A DNA stretch of 9,796 nucleotides from Alphaproteobacteria bacterium. Its GTDB lineage: Bacteria; Pseudomonadota; Alphaproteobacteria; Rhizobiales; Aestuariivirgaceae. A model generated the notes under the pieces. That model was not told the origin of the DNA, ran no database searches, and worked only from the letters and a program-made list of their open reading frames with translations. The position numbers and the translations under genes were made by a program. Positions 1 through 6,238 of this stretch are shown piece after piece. Within the stretch, counting starts at the first letter, position 1, and each line of letters starts with the position of its first letter. The stretch covers positions 1 to 9,796 of the forward strand of contig JAHEJE010000086.1 of NCBI GenBank assembly GCA_024639035.1. Reading direction: 5' to 3'.

Positions 1-86
1 CATGGCAGCTTGTAGCGCATTCTCTCCACCGGACTTGGTGGGCTGAGTGTCGCATTTGGGTCAACACCTGCCGCTTCCAGCGCCAT
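1..86 (-). CDS. Possible N-terminus of an unknown protein, cut by the window edge
   Basis: On the minus strand an ATG at 86-84 opens a frame that stays open to position 1. It gives 28 residues beginning MALEAAGVDPNATLSP and ending VERMRYKLP. An in-frame TGA lies two codons upstream with a TTG between, so translation would start at this ATG or that TTG. The peptide has a natural-looking composition, but I do not recognise a family. The Shine-Dalgarno is weak: GAAAAG about 6 nt before the ATG. The frame points into the presumed island, and the palindrome and direct repeats at 166-227 would lie in its upstream region. With so few codons the frame could be chance; a competing + strand frame is open from 3 to 194. 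Function unknown. Confidence 0.25.
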   Translation of the reverse strand, partial: MALEAAGVDPNATLSPPSPVERMRYKLP

Positions 87-165
87 CAATCACTTTTCAA
101 GAGCAGTCTAAAGCGGAAATTTTTCGCAAATGCACCGGAAATGGACGATTTTGGGCACGCGGTAG

Positions 166-184
166 AGGCTTTGAAGCCTTCAAA
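166..184. promoter_or_regulatory. Overlapping palindromes, candidate protein-binding site
   Basis: Bases 170-184 read TTTGAAGCCTTCAAA, a perfect dyad with 7-bp arms around one central base. It overlaps a second dyad at 166-179, AGGCTT and AAGCCT separated by TG. Outer arms GCGGT (159-163) and ACCGC (187-191) enclose both. The site is about 80 bp upstream of the possible leftward start at 86 and about 105 bp from the tRNA fragment. The symmetry is direct observation. Binding by a regulator, or by a recombination-directionality factor, is inference; a DNA or RNA hairpin is the alternative. Confidence 0.35.
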
Positions 185-204
185 TCACCGCTGAAATCGA
201 CCAA

Positions 205-227
205 AGCTTACACACTCAGCTTACACA
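205..227. repeat. Tandem 10-bp direct repeat (AGCTTACACA twice)
   Basis: AGCTTACACA occurs at 205-214 and again, identically, at 218-227, with a 3-base spacer (period 13). It lies 61-83 bp from the tRNA fragment, inside the presumed element tip. Short identical repeats near an attachment site are typical of arm-type integrase or excisionase binding sites, but I recognise no specific consensus. On the other strand the repeat could equally serve as a tandem activator site for the possible leftward gene. Confidence 0.4.
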
Positions 228-287
228 ATTTCACGAATATCAAATATCATCGTATTAAATCCGTTTCTTAAGACAATGATCGACCGT

Positions 288-332
288 CTCATAGCCTGAA
301 GGTCACAGGTTCAAATCCTGCCCCCGCAACCA
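288..332 (+). tRNA. Partial initiator tRNA-fMet(CAT), 3' portion only (attachment-site scar)
   Basis: The segment starts in the anticodon loop (CTCATA, anticodon CAT). It continues through the 3' anticodon strand, the GAAGGTC variable region, a T-arm with GGTTCAAATCC, an acceptor strand CCCCCGCA and an encoded ACCA ending at 332. This is the pattern of the initiator tRNA of alphaproteobacteria. The expected 5' half (CGCGGGG acceptor strand, D-arm, 5' anticodon strand) is missing: bases 256-287 do not resemble it. Two further signs of decay relative to the usual sequence are G rather than A just after CATA (294), and an A·C mismatch closing the T-stem (305/321). The fragment cannot fold as a tRNA. 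It is best read as the duplicated 3' end left by site-specific integration, with the complete gene at the other end of the element. Confidence 0.75.
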
Positions 333-336
333 AATC

Positions 337-361
337 AAAGTCGCCCGTTGGGCGGTTTTTT
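337..361 (+). terminator. Factor-independent terminator of the tRNA-fMet locus
   Basis: CGCCC (342-346), loop GTT, GGGCG (350-354) form a GC-rich stem. Wobble and A-T pairs from the flanking AAAGT and GTTTTT extend it, and a T6 run (356-361) follows. It begins 5 bases after the CCA end of the tRNA fragment, as expected of the native terminator, which supports assigning this side to the chromosome. Confidence 0.75.
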
Positions 362-484
362 GTTTCGCGAAATCTCGCCGGACATGCATGTGAATGGCCT
401 GCCTGCGTCGCTGATCCATTCTACAGCGTTACGCGCGAAGGTACCGCTGCACAGATAGATTCTTGTCTTGCGATTAGGTAAGTT
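362..484. other. Leader region of cyclase 1, nothing else recognised
   Basis: Between the tRNA terminator and the ribosome-binding site of the first cyclase I see no gene and no convincing -35/-10 pair. The promoter for cyclase 1 should lie here, because the terminator at 337-361 blocks read-through from the left. CAGCG (424-428) and a matching CGCTG about 16 bases on form only a weak 5-bp inverted repeat. Confidence 0.4.
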
Positions 485-499
485 TCCTCCACAGGAGGA
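485..499 (+). promoter_or_regulatory. Shine-Dalgarno inside a 6-bp hairpin before a TTG start
   Basis: TCCTCC (485-490), loop ACA (491-493) and GGAGGA (494-499) form a perfect stem that pairs the whole Shine-Dalgarno core. The TTG start at 506 lies 6 bases after the stem, and AGGAGG (493-498) is at ideal 7-base spacing, so the start is well supported. If the stem forms in the mRNA, it would hide the ribosome-binding site. Together with the weak TTG codon this suggests low or conditional translation of cyclase 1. The pairing is visible; the regulatory effect is inference. Confidence 0.5.
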
Positions 500-505
500 T
501 CAGCT

Positions 506-2737
506 TTGGAACGCCGCCTAACCACCATCGTTGCTGCAGATGTCGTCGGGTATTCCCGTCTCATGGGTGAGGACGAGGCAGGTACTCTGGCGGCGCTGAA
601 AACCCACCGGGCAAACATAATCGACCCGAAAGCCCGCCAATACGGCGGCCGCACCATCAAGCTTATGGGCGATGGCATCCTGATGGAGTTCGCCAGCGTC
701 GTGGATGCCGTCAGCTTTGCGGTTGACGTGCAATCAGCCATGCAATCGCTCAACATTGGGGTTCGCGAAGATCGCCAGGTTCTCTATCGTGTCGGCATCA
801 ATATCGGCGACGTCATCGTCGAGGACGACGACATTTACGGCGACGGGGTCAATGTCGCGGCCCGACTGGAGGGCCTCGCCGACGCCGGCGGGGTCTGCAT
901 AGGGCGCAATGTGCGCGATCAGATCCGCGACAAGGTCGACCTCACCCTGGCCGATCTCGGCGAGGTCGAGGTGAAGAACATCGCACGACCGGTTCGGGCC
1001 TTTCGAATCGTGATGGACGACAAGGCCATCGCCTTGAGTACCCCTGTCGTCCAGGAGGCGTCGCAATCAGAACATTCTTTCCGCGCAGTTGTCATGGCCG
1101 TCATCGGCCTGGCCGTCCTGGCGGTCGGCGGCGCCCTGTTGTGGCGGCAACCCTGGTCGCCGCAGTTTGATCCCGCCCGCGTCGAAGCCATGGCCTATCC
1201 GTTGCCCGACAAGCCGTCCATCGCGGTGCTGCCGTTCAACAACTTGTCTGGAGATACCGGCCAGGAGCATTTCGCCGACGGTTTGACGGAAGACCTGATT
1301 ACAGATCTGTCCAAGATTTCCGGACTGTTCGTTATCGCCCGAAATTCGACGTTCGTTTACAAGGGTGCCCCTGTGAATGTCAAAAAGGTCGCAGAGGACC
1401 TGGGCGTGCGCTACGTGCTGGAGGGCAGCGTCAGGCGGGCCGCAGACCAACTGCGCGTCAATGCCCAGCTGATCGATGCAACGACCGGCGCGCATGTCTG
1501 GGCCGAACGGTTCGACGGCCAGGCAACCGACATCTTCGATGTGCAGGACGAGTTTGTCCTGAAGATCGTCGAGGCCCTCACGGTGGAGCTGAGCGACACC
1601 GAAAAGAGCGAAATCAAAGAAGTCGACACGAAAAAGATCGAGGCCAGAGAAGCCTTTCAGAAAGGCTGGACTCTCTACTCGCGCTTCAATGCCCAGGACA
1701 ACGCAAAGTCGGTGATCCATTTCAAAAGGGCTATCGAGTTGGATCCCGAGTACGGTCGCGCTCATGGTGCCCTTGCGCTGGTCTATGCAAGAGCCGTCTT
1801 TTTCCGGTGGTTTCAGGCCTTGGGAACCAACGAGGCTGAAATCTTCATGAACCTGATGCCGCCCGTTCTCAAAGAGGCACGGAAACACCCGACGCCGCTG
1901 GTGCATGTGATCAAGGCGATGAAGCACATGAATTATTGGGACTATGGCAAGGCTGAGGGCGCAAATCGGGGCACCGATGATGCACGCATCGAAGCCGGCC
2001 TTGCCATCGCCCTGCAACCGAACGACCCGGAAGCCCACATCACCATGGCCTGGGCCCTGATCGCATCGGGAAAGCCGTCGGAAGGGCTGAACTTCGTGCA
2101 ATCTGCCATGCGGCTTAACCCCAACTACCCGAGCCACTACACATTCTTCAATGCTATGGCCCACTATGCCATAGGTGACCTGAACCGAGCCGCAAGCATT
2201 CTGAAGCAAGGCATGAAGCGCGATCCGCGCGCCACCGAGCTGGCCCCATTAGCGGCCTCGATTCATGCCCAGCTTGGACAACGTCGCGAAGCGAGGGAGG
2301 CGGTTCGCAAGTGGCGGCCGAGCGCAAGTCAGATCGTGTTGCGGGAAGCCGCAGAGCGTTACATCTTTCCGATCAGATTCAGATGGGCAGACCGACATAA
2401 GGACAGACGCCTGCTGGACGGCCTGCAACTCGCCGCCTTGCCGTCGAATGTGACCGTCACAAGCCTCATCGCGGACCTGAAGCGCAGCGGTCCGGACGGG
2501 CAATTGAGTGCTGTGCGGGCTTTGGGATGGTTCGGCCCGGCGGCAGCGGCGGCTGTTCCCGATCTGATCGAAGCTCTCGACAACGGGCAGAGCACGGTTC
2601 GCAAAGAAGCGATCATGGCATTGGGAAAGATCGGGCCTGATGCCAAGTCGGCTGTCCCTGCCCTGAAAGCAATTGCCGACAAACCTCTCATCGGAATTCG
2701 GGCCAGGGACGCATTGGAGAGTATCAGCGGCAGGTGA
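506..2737 (+). CDS. Class III adenylate cyclase with TM helix, TolB-like domain, TPR and C-terminal HEAT repeats
   Basis: Likely converts ATP to cyclic AMP. The cyclase homology domain spans about residues 5-168 and keeps the two metal-binding aspartates (D12 in AADVVGYS, D56 in LMGDG), the adenine-selecting pair K52 and D109 (DIYG), and the transition-state N116 and R120 (VNVAAR). A hydrophobic helix at about 194-213 follows. Next comes a TolB/FlgO N-terminal-like domain (about 236-345, from KPSIAVLPFNNLSGD), then TPR-type repeats (about 385-610). The last 90 residues are HEAT-like (RALGWFGP, MALGKIGP, SAVPALKAI). With the cyclase cytosolic, a single helix would place the rest in the periplasm. 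The TTG start is fixed by AGGAGG 7 bases upstream and by homology to the second cyclase from residue 1. A paralogue follows 216 bp downstream. The domain calls are firm; ligand and partner are unknown. Confidence 0.93.
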   Translation: MERRLTTIVAADVVGYSRLMGEDEAGTLAALKTHRANIIDPKARQYGGRTIKLMGDGILMEFASVVDAVSFAVDVQSAMQSLNIGVREDRQVLYRVGINIGDVIVEDDDIYGDGVNVAARLEGLADAGGVCIGRNVRDQIRDKVDLTLADLGEVEVKNIARPVRAFRIVMDDKAIALSTPVVQEASQSEHSFRAVVMAVIGLAVLAVGGALLWRQPWSPQFDPARVEAMAYPLPDKPSIAVLPFNNLSGDTGQEHFADGLTEDLITDLSKISGLFVIARNSTFVYKGAPVNVKKVAEDLGVRYVLEGSVRRAADQLRVNAQLIDATTGAHVWAERFDGQATDIFDVQDEFVLKIVEALTVELSDTEKSEIKEVDTKKIEAREAFQKGWTLYSRFNAQDNAKSVIHFKRAIELDPEYGRAHGALALVYARAVFFRWFQALGTNEAEIFMNLMPPVLKEARKHPTPLVHVIKAMKHMNYWDYGKAEGANRGTDDARIEAGLAIALQPNDPEAHITMAWALIASGKPSEGLNFVQSAMRLNPNYPSHYTFFNAMAHYAIGDLNRAASILKQGMKRDPRATELAPLAASIHAQLGQRREAREAVRKWRPSASQIVLREAAERYIFPIRFRWADRHKDRRLLDGLQLAALPSNVTVTSLIADLKRSGPDGQLSAVRALGWFGPAAAAAVPDLIEALDNGQSTVRKEAIMALGKIGPDAKSAVPALKAIADKPLIGIRARDALESISGR

Positions 2738-2751
2738 TGGCAAGTCTGTTC

Positions 2752-2771
2752 AGCCGTTTCTTCAGACGGCT
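2752..2771 (+). terminator. Weak terminator-like hairpin after cyclase 1
   Basis: AGCCGT (2752-2757) pairs with ACGGCT (2766-2771); two inner pairs can extend the stem to 8 bp around a CTTC loop. It begins 14 bases after the cyclase 1 stop. Only TTTG follows, so the U-tract is poor. It may slow or partly end transcription, or protect the mRNA 3' end. Whether the two cyclase genes share a transcript cannot be decided from this. Confidence 0.4.
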
Positions 2772-2775
2772 TTGC

Positions 2776-2808
2776 GGCCGGGTCTTGTCTGATGATTTTT
2801 TCCCGGCC
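2776..2808. repeat. 7-bp inverted repeat with a 19-base T-rich loop
   Basis: GGCCGGG (2776-2782) and CCCGGCC (2802-2808) are exact complements enclosing 19 bases that end in TTTTTT. It sits 5 bases after the previous hairpin. The T run is inside the loop rather than after the stem, so this is not a standard terminator. The two hairpins could act together as a bidirectional or composite stop; that is inference. Confidence 0.4.
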
Positions 2809-2897
2809 ATGTCCAGCATTGCCGGAGAAGACGACAGATGCAGGGTCAGCACGTGATGCTAAGTGATGTCGCGAGCCGATGCTTCATCTTCTGAATA

Positions 2898-2918
2898 GGA
2901 GCGTAGATTTTGCGCTCC
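2898..2918. promoter_or_regulatory. Inverted repeat upstream of cyclase 2
   Basis: GGAGCG (2898-2903) and CGCTCC (2913-2918) are separated by 9 bases, 36 bases before the GTG start of the second cyclase. It could be an operator overlapping the promoter or a hairpin in the 5' leader. No -35/-10 elements are clear. A 6-bp repeat of this kind can arise by chance. Confidence 0.3.
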
Positions 2919-2953
2919 AAGTTCTCTAGGGTCAGGCTTCGGGAGGACTCGGA

Positions 2954-4699
2954 GTGGAACGCAAGCTGACCGCTATTCTTGCTGCCGATGTCGTTGGCTA
3001 TTCAAAGCAAATGGCCGATGATGAAGAATCCACCCTGACCAATTTACAAGCACACCGGGCAGAATTGTTCGATCCAAAGATCGCCGAACACCATGGCCGC
3101 ATTATCAAGCTGATGGGTGATGGTACCCTGGTCGAGTTTGCCAGCGTCGTCGATGCTGTAAACTGTGCCATTTCAATCCAGTCGGCACTGACTGAAGCTG
3201 ATAGTCCGATATGTCTGCGAATTGGCATCAACCTCGGCGATGTCATAGTCGATGGCGAAGACATTTATGGCGATGGCGTCAACATTGCAGCCCGGCTGGA
3301 AGGGCTCGCCGACCCTGGCGGCGTCTGCATATCAAACCTGGTCTACCAGAGTGTTCGCAGCAAGATCGACGCCACCTTCAATGATATTGGCGAGCAGTCT
3401 CTGAAAAACATCGATCTACCCATCCAGGCATGGAAATGGCCGGGGAAGGCGGACGCGCCGACAGACATCACGGCGCTCAGGGCTCTTCAACAATCCGAAA
3501 AACCGTCGATCGCGATCCTCCCTTTCGACAACATGTCCGGCGACGAAGAGCAGGAGTACTTCTCTGACGGGATAACCGAGGATTTGATCACGGAGCTTTC
3601 TCGATTTAAGGATTTGGCTGTTGTTTCAAGGAATTCAAGCTTTATCTTCAAAGGAAAAAGCAATGACGTGAGGGAGGTTGGCCGCAAGCTCAATGCGCAA
3701 TTTGTTATGGAAGGCAGCGTGCGCAAGGCGGGCAACAGGGTTCGCGTGACCGCCCAGCTGATAGACGCCCGAAATGACGTGCATGTGTGGGCGGAGCGCT
3801 ATGACCGTAAACTGGAAAACATCTTTGAGGTTCAAGACGATCTGGTAAAACACATCGCCAGTATTCTGGTCGGCAGATTGGAGGCAGAGCAGCTTTCCAC
3901 GATAAAGCGCCAGTCCATGGATCAGCCAAAGGCATACGATCTGTTTTTGCGTGGGCGCGAGCACTTTTTCAACTGGTCGATCGAAGAGAACAGAAAGGCG
4001 TTGGATTGCTTGGTTGCGGCAATCGATATCGAACCTGAGAATGCCGCCGCACTGGCGTTGCTCTCTGAAGTCCGGTTACGCATGTGGTTGAATGGCTGGA
4101 CGGAACAGCCCAGCAAGGATTTGAAACAGTCGCTCGAACTTGCGCAAACGGCCGTCGAAATCGACGATGGCGACAGCCGAACCCAAACCGCACTGGGTAT
4201 GGCGTGTCTGTTCAATGGAAATCCTGGCAAGGCCGGACGCCATCTTGAGAAAGCGATCCGGATCAACCCCAACGATACGCGAGTCAGCATTTACTATTCG
4301 CGTCACGCAGTGTTTGAAGGTGACACCGAAAAGGCTGTTGATCTGTGCCGTCAAGCCCAGACCCTCAACCCTTATGGCAAGTACAACTGGAATTTGGGTC
4401 TCGCTTCATTTGTGGCCCGGGACTATCGCGAAACAATCGCGCAACTCGATGATATCCGCAATCCACCGGAAAGCGTTCTGGCGCTGCTCGCGGCGAGTTA
4501 TGCAATGGCTGAAGACCGCGACAAAGCGGCCGCCACATACGACCGGTTTACCGAGGCTGCCCAACAGGGTCCGATGATGAAAGAGTTCCGCACACCAGGC
4601 CAGTGGCGCGACTACTACGCACAACGGTGGCCGTTTCGCAACGCCAGTGATTTCGAGCACCTGATCCTCGCACTGCGCAGAGCGGGCCTGCCGGTTTGA
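2954..4699 (+). CDS. Soluble class III adenylate cyclase with TolB-like domain and TPR repeats
   Basis: Likely a cytosolic enzyme making cyclic AMP from ATP. The cyclase domain (about residues 5-165) has metal-binding D12 and D56, adenine-selecting K52 and D103 (DIYG), and N110 and R114 (VNIAAR), at almost the same positions as in the upstream cyclase. A short polar linker, with no transmembrane helix, leads to the TolB-like domain (about 183-290, KPSIAILPFDNMSGD). TPR-type helical repeats follow (about 320-505, for example AIRINPND). The end (FEHLILALRRAGLPV) resembles what I recall as the usual C-terminus of this family. The GTG start is chosen because GGGAGG lies 7 bases upstream and residues 1-20 align with the first cyclase. 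Base composition is less GC-rich than the operon to the right. The signal sensed by the TolB-TPR part is not known. Confidence 0.93.
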   Translation: MERKLTAILAADVVGYSKQMADDEESTLTNLQAHRAELFDPKIAEHHGRIIKLMGDGTLVEFASVVDAVNCAISIQSALTEADSPICLRIGINLGDVIVDGEDIYGDGVNIAARLEGLADPGGVCISNLVYQSVRSKIDATFNDIGEQSLKNIDLPIQAWKWPGKADAPTDITALRALQQSEKPSIAILPFDNMSGDEEQEYFSDGITEDLITELSRFKDLAVVSRNSSFIFKGKSNDVREVGRKLNAQFVMEGSVRKAGNRVRVTAQLIDARNDVHVWAERYDRKLENIFEVQDDLVKHIASILVGRLEAEQLSTIKRQSMDQPKAYDLFLRGREHFFNWSIEENRKALDCLVAAIDIEPENAAALALLSEVRLRMWLNGWTEQPSKDLKQSLELAQTAVEIDDGDSRTQTALGMACLFNGNPGKAGRHLEKAIRINPNDTRVSIYYSRHAVFEGDTEKAVDLCRQAQTLNPYGKYNWNLGLASFVARDYRETIAQLDDIRNPPESVLALLAASYAMAEDRDKAAATYDRFTEAAQQGPMMKEFRTPGQWRDYYAQRWPFRNASDFEHLILALRRAGLPV

Positions 4700-4760
4700 A
4701 TTCCGAGTTCTTGCCCTGCAGGATCGAAAACAGATACGCCCTGCCTGAAAAACACTCGCC

Positions 4761-6206
4761 TCACCCGCCGGACACATGCAGCGGCGGTTTGCGGTGGGAC
4801 CAGGGCATGGCCTGTTCCAGGACAGCCCCGAGGGCGATCAGGGTGTGGTCCTCGCAAGGCCGACCGGCGATCTGGATGCCGATGGGCAGGCCGTTGGAGT
4901 GCATGGCGAGCGGCAGCGACAAGGCCGGAGCACCGGCGACGTTGAAGGGAAAGGAAAACTGTATCGGCTTGTCTGCGTCGACCAGATATTCGACCGGGTC
5001 GCGGCCGGGATGGTTGAGCCCCAGGGGACCGTGCGGCGGGCCGGTGACGGCGGTCGACGGGCTGAGCAGAACATCGTGGGTCTCAAAGAATGCACCCAAT
5101 TCGCGGCGCGCCTTGTTGATCCAGGCCAGGGCATCGAGGAAGCCGTAGGGATCCATCTCACGGGCGTGGTTGTAGATGCCCAGAACGATCGGCTCCAGGG
5201 TGTCGGGGCCGACCTGGCGGTTCATCTTTGCAGCAAGGGCATCGATGCGCTTGTGGAAGCCGAAGAACCAGAAGTCGGCCATGGCGCGCGAGGCCTCCTC
5301 ATGATCGAACGGCAACGCGGCCTGTTCGACGCGATATCCCATGTCCTGCAGCCGCAGGGCGACCGCCTCGGTCGCAGCGGCGATTTCGGGGTCGACCGGC
5401 GCATCGGTCAGCGGCTCGGCGGTCCAGGCTATTCTCAGGCTCTGCGGCGGTGCGGTGAGGAAGCTCGAAAAAGGTTTTTCGGGACGCTGGACGACGAACG
5501 GGTCGCCGGGCTGCGGCAGGCTCAGGCAGTCGAGCATCGCTGCGGTGTCGCGCATGGTCCTGGATTGCACGAAGTTCATCGCCAGGCCGTACCCGCCTTC
5601 GTCCAGAACCGGGCCAGCGGAAATCATGCCGCGCGACGGCTTGAGGCCGACACCGCCGCACCAGGCGGCCGGGATGCGGATCGAGCCGCCGATGTCGGAG
5701 CCGTGGGCCAGCGGCACGATGCCGGCGGACACAGCGGCAGCGCCGCCGCCGGTCGAGCCGCCGGCGGAGTAGCCTTGGCGCCACGGCGTCGAGGTGTTGC
5801 CGTACAGCAGGTTCTCCGCCGAACCGGCGATCGAGTATTCCGGCGTATTGGACCGGCCGAGCACGTTCAGCCCGCTGGCCCGCAGAAGCTTGAAGAAGTT
5901 GGTGTCGAAGTCGGCGACCATGCCCTTGCACAGCCGCGAACCGTATTCGATCTTGCGGCCCTTTTCCTGGCCGCCGACATCCTTGATCAGGAACGGCACG
6001 CCGCGGAACGGCCCGGTGCCGAGCGATGCCTCATCCAGCGCATCGATGCGGTCGTCGTAAACCTCGACAACGGCGTTGATCTTGTCGTTGACCGCTTCGA
6101 TGCCGCGCATCGCGGTTTGCGCCAGTTCGCGCGGCGACACTTGTTTTGAAGAGACTAGCTCAGCCAGCCCAAGACCGTCATATGAGGCGTACTCGTCAAG
6201 TTTCAT
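4761..6206 (-). CDS. Amidase-signature family hydrolase (6-aminohexanoate-cyclic-dimer hydrolase-like)
   Basis: Hydrolyses a carboxamide or cyclic amide to acid and amine; the substrate is not evident. The 481-residue protein has the normal length for the family. The Ser-cisSer-Lys triad is clear: K75 (LIKDV), cis-Ser S151 (GGSTGGG) and nucleophile S175 (GSDIGGSIRIP). The spacing of 76 and 24 matches fatty-acid amide hydrolase. The second serine of the usual GGSSGG is threonine here. The start is the ATG at 6206-6204, with AGAGG about 10 bases upstream. An earlier in-frame GTG at 6242 would add 12 residues, but it lies inside a strong hairpin and lacks a ribosome-binding site. No signal peptide is seen, so it is cytosolic. 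It is last in a minus-strand set after a peptide-type solute-binding protein. The resemblance to NylA-type amidases is from memory of the motif context. Confidence 0.92.
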   Translation of the reverse strand: MKLDEYASYDGLGLAELVSSKQVSPRELAQTAMRGIEAVNDKINAVVEVYDDRIDALDEASLGTGPFRGVPFLIKDVGGQEKGRKIEYGSRLCKGMVADFDTNFFKLLRASGLNVLGRSNTPEYSIAGSAENLLYGNTSTPWRQGYSAGGSTGGGAAAVSAGIVPLAHGSDIGGSIRIPAAWCGGVGLKPSRGMISAGPVLDEGGYGLAMNFVQSRTMRDTAAMLDCLSLPQPGDPFVVQRPEKPFSSFLTAPPQSLRIAWTAEPLTDAPVDPEIAAATEAVALRLQDMGYRVEQAALPFDHEEASRAMADFWFFGFHKRIDALAAKMNRQVGPDTLEPIVLGIYNHAREMDPYGFLDALAWINKARRELGAFFETHDVLLSPSTAVTGPPHGPLGLNHPGRDPVEYLVDADKPIQFSFPFNVAGAPALSLPLAMHSNGLPIGIQIAGRPCEDHTLIALGAVLEQAMPWSHRKPPLHVSGG

Positions 6207-6238
6207 GTGGTCGGGACCTCTTGTGTTGACTCGCCCGA

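Larger units (their letters stand above)
1..287. other. AT-richer flank, probable tip of an integrated element
   Basis: This stretch has no confident gene. It is visibly richer in A and T than the rest of the window, especially from about 205 to 275. It lies immediately upstream of a truncated tRNA 3' end, which is where the distal tip of a tRNA-integrated island would sit. It holds a 15-bp palindrome, a tandem direct repeat and a possible leftward gene start (separate entries). Reading frames on the + strand here, including one of 74 codons at 47-271, look like no family I know. That the region is mobile DNA is inferred from the tRNA scar; no integrase, transposase or relaxase is visible. 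Confidence 0.4.

Noticed and set aside
47..271. 74-codon + strand frame in the left flank
   Set aside because: No Shine-Dalgarno, no family resemblance, and it overlaps the palindrome and direct repeats; another + strand frame (3-194) is open over the same bases, so openness here means little.
1..332. Group I intron interrupting tRNA-fMet at the anticodon loop
   Set aside because: Such introns are known in bacterial tRNAs and the break is in the anticodon arm. However, no 5' tRNA exon is in the window, I see no intron core pairings, and the fragment carries extra mismatches, so an integration scar is simpler.
1067..2209. 380-codon minus-strand frame inside cyclase 1
   Set aside because: No recognisable domain and no ribosome-binding site; the + strand carries TolB-like and TPR motifs through the same bases.
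4700..4760. Bidirectional terminator between the convergent cyclase 2 and amidase genes
   Set aside because: Only the 8-base palindrome CCTGCAGG and no stem with a T run is visible in this 61-bp gap.
4776..6149. 457-codon open frame on the + strand opposite the amidase
   Set aside because: It is the antisense shadow of a GC-rich gene. Its translation is low-complexity (Arg, Gly, Ala, Val) without family motifs, while the minus strand carries a complete catalytic triad.
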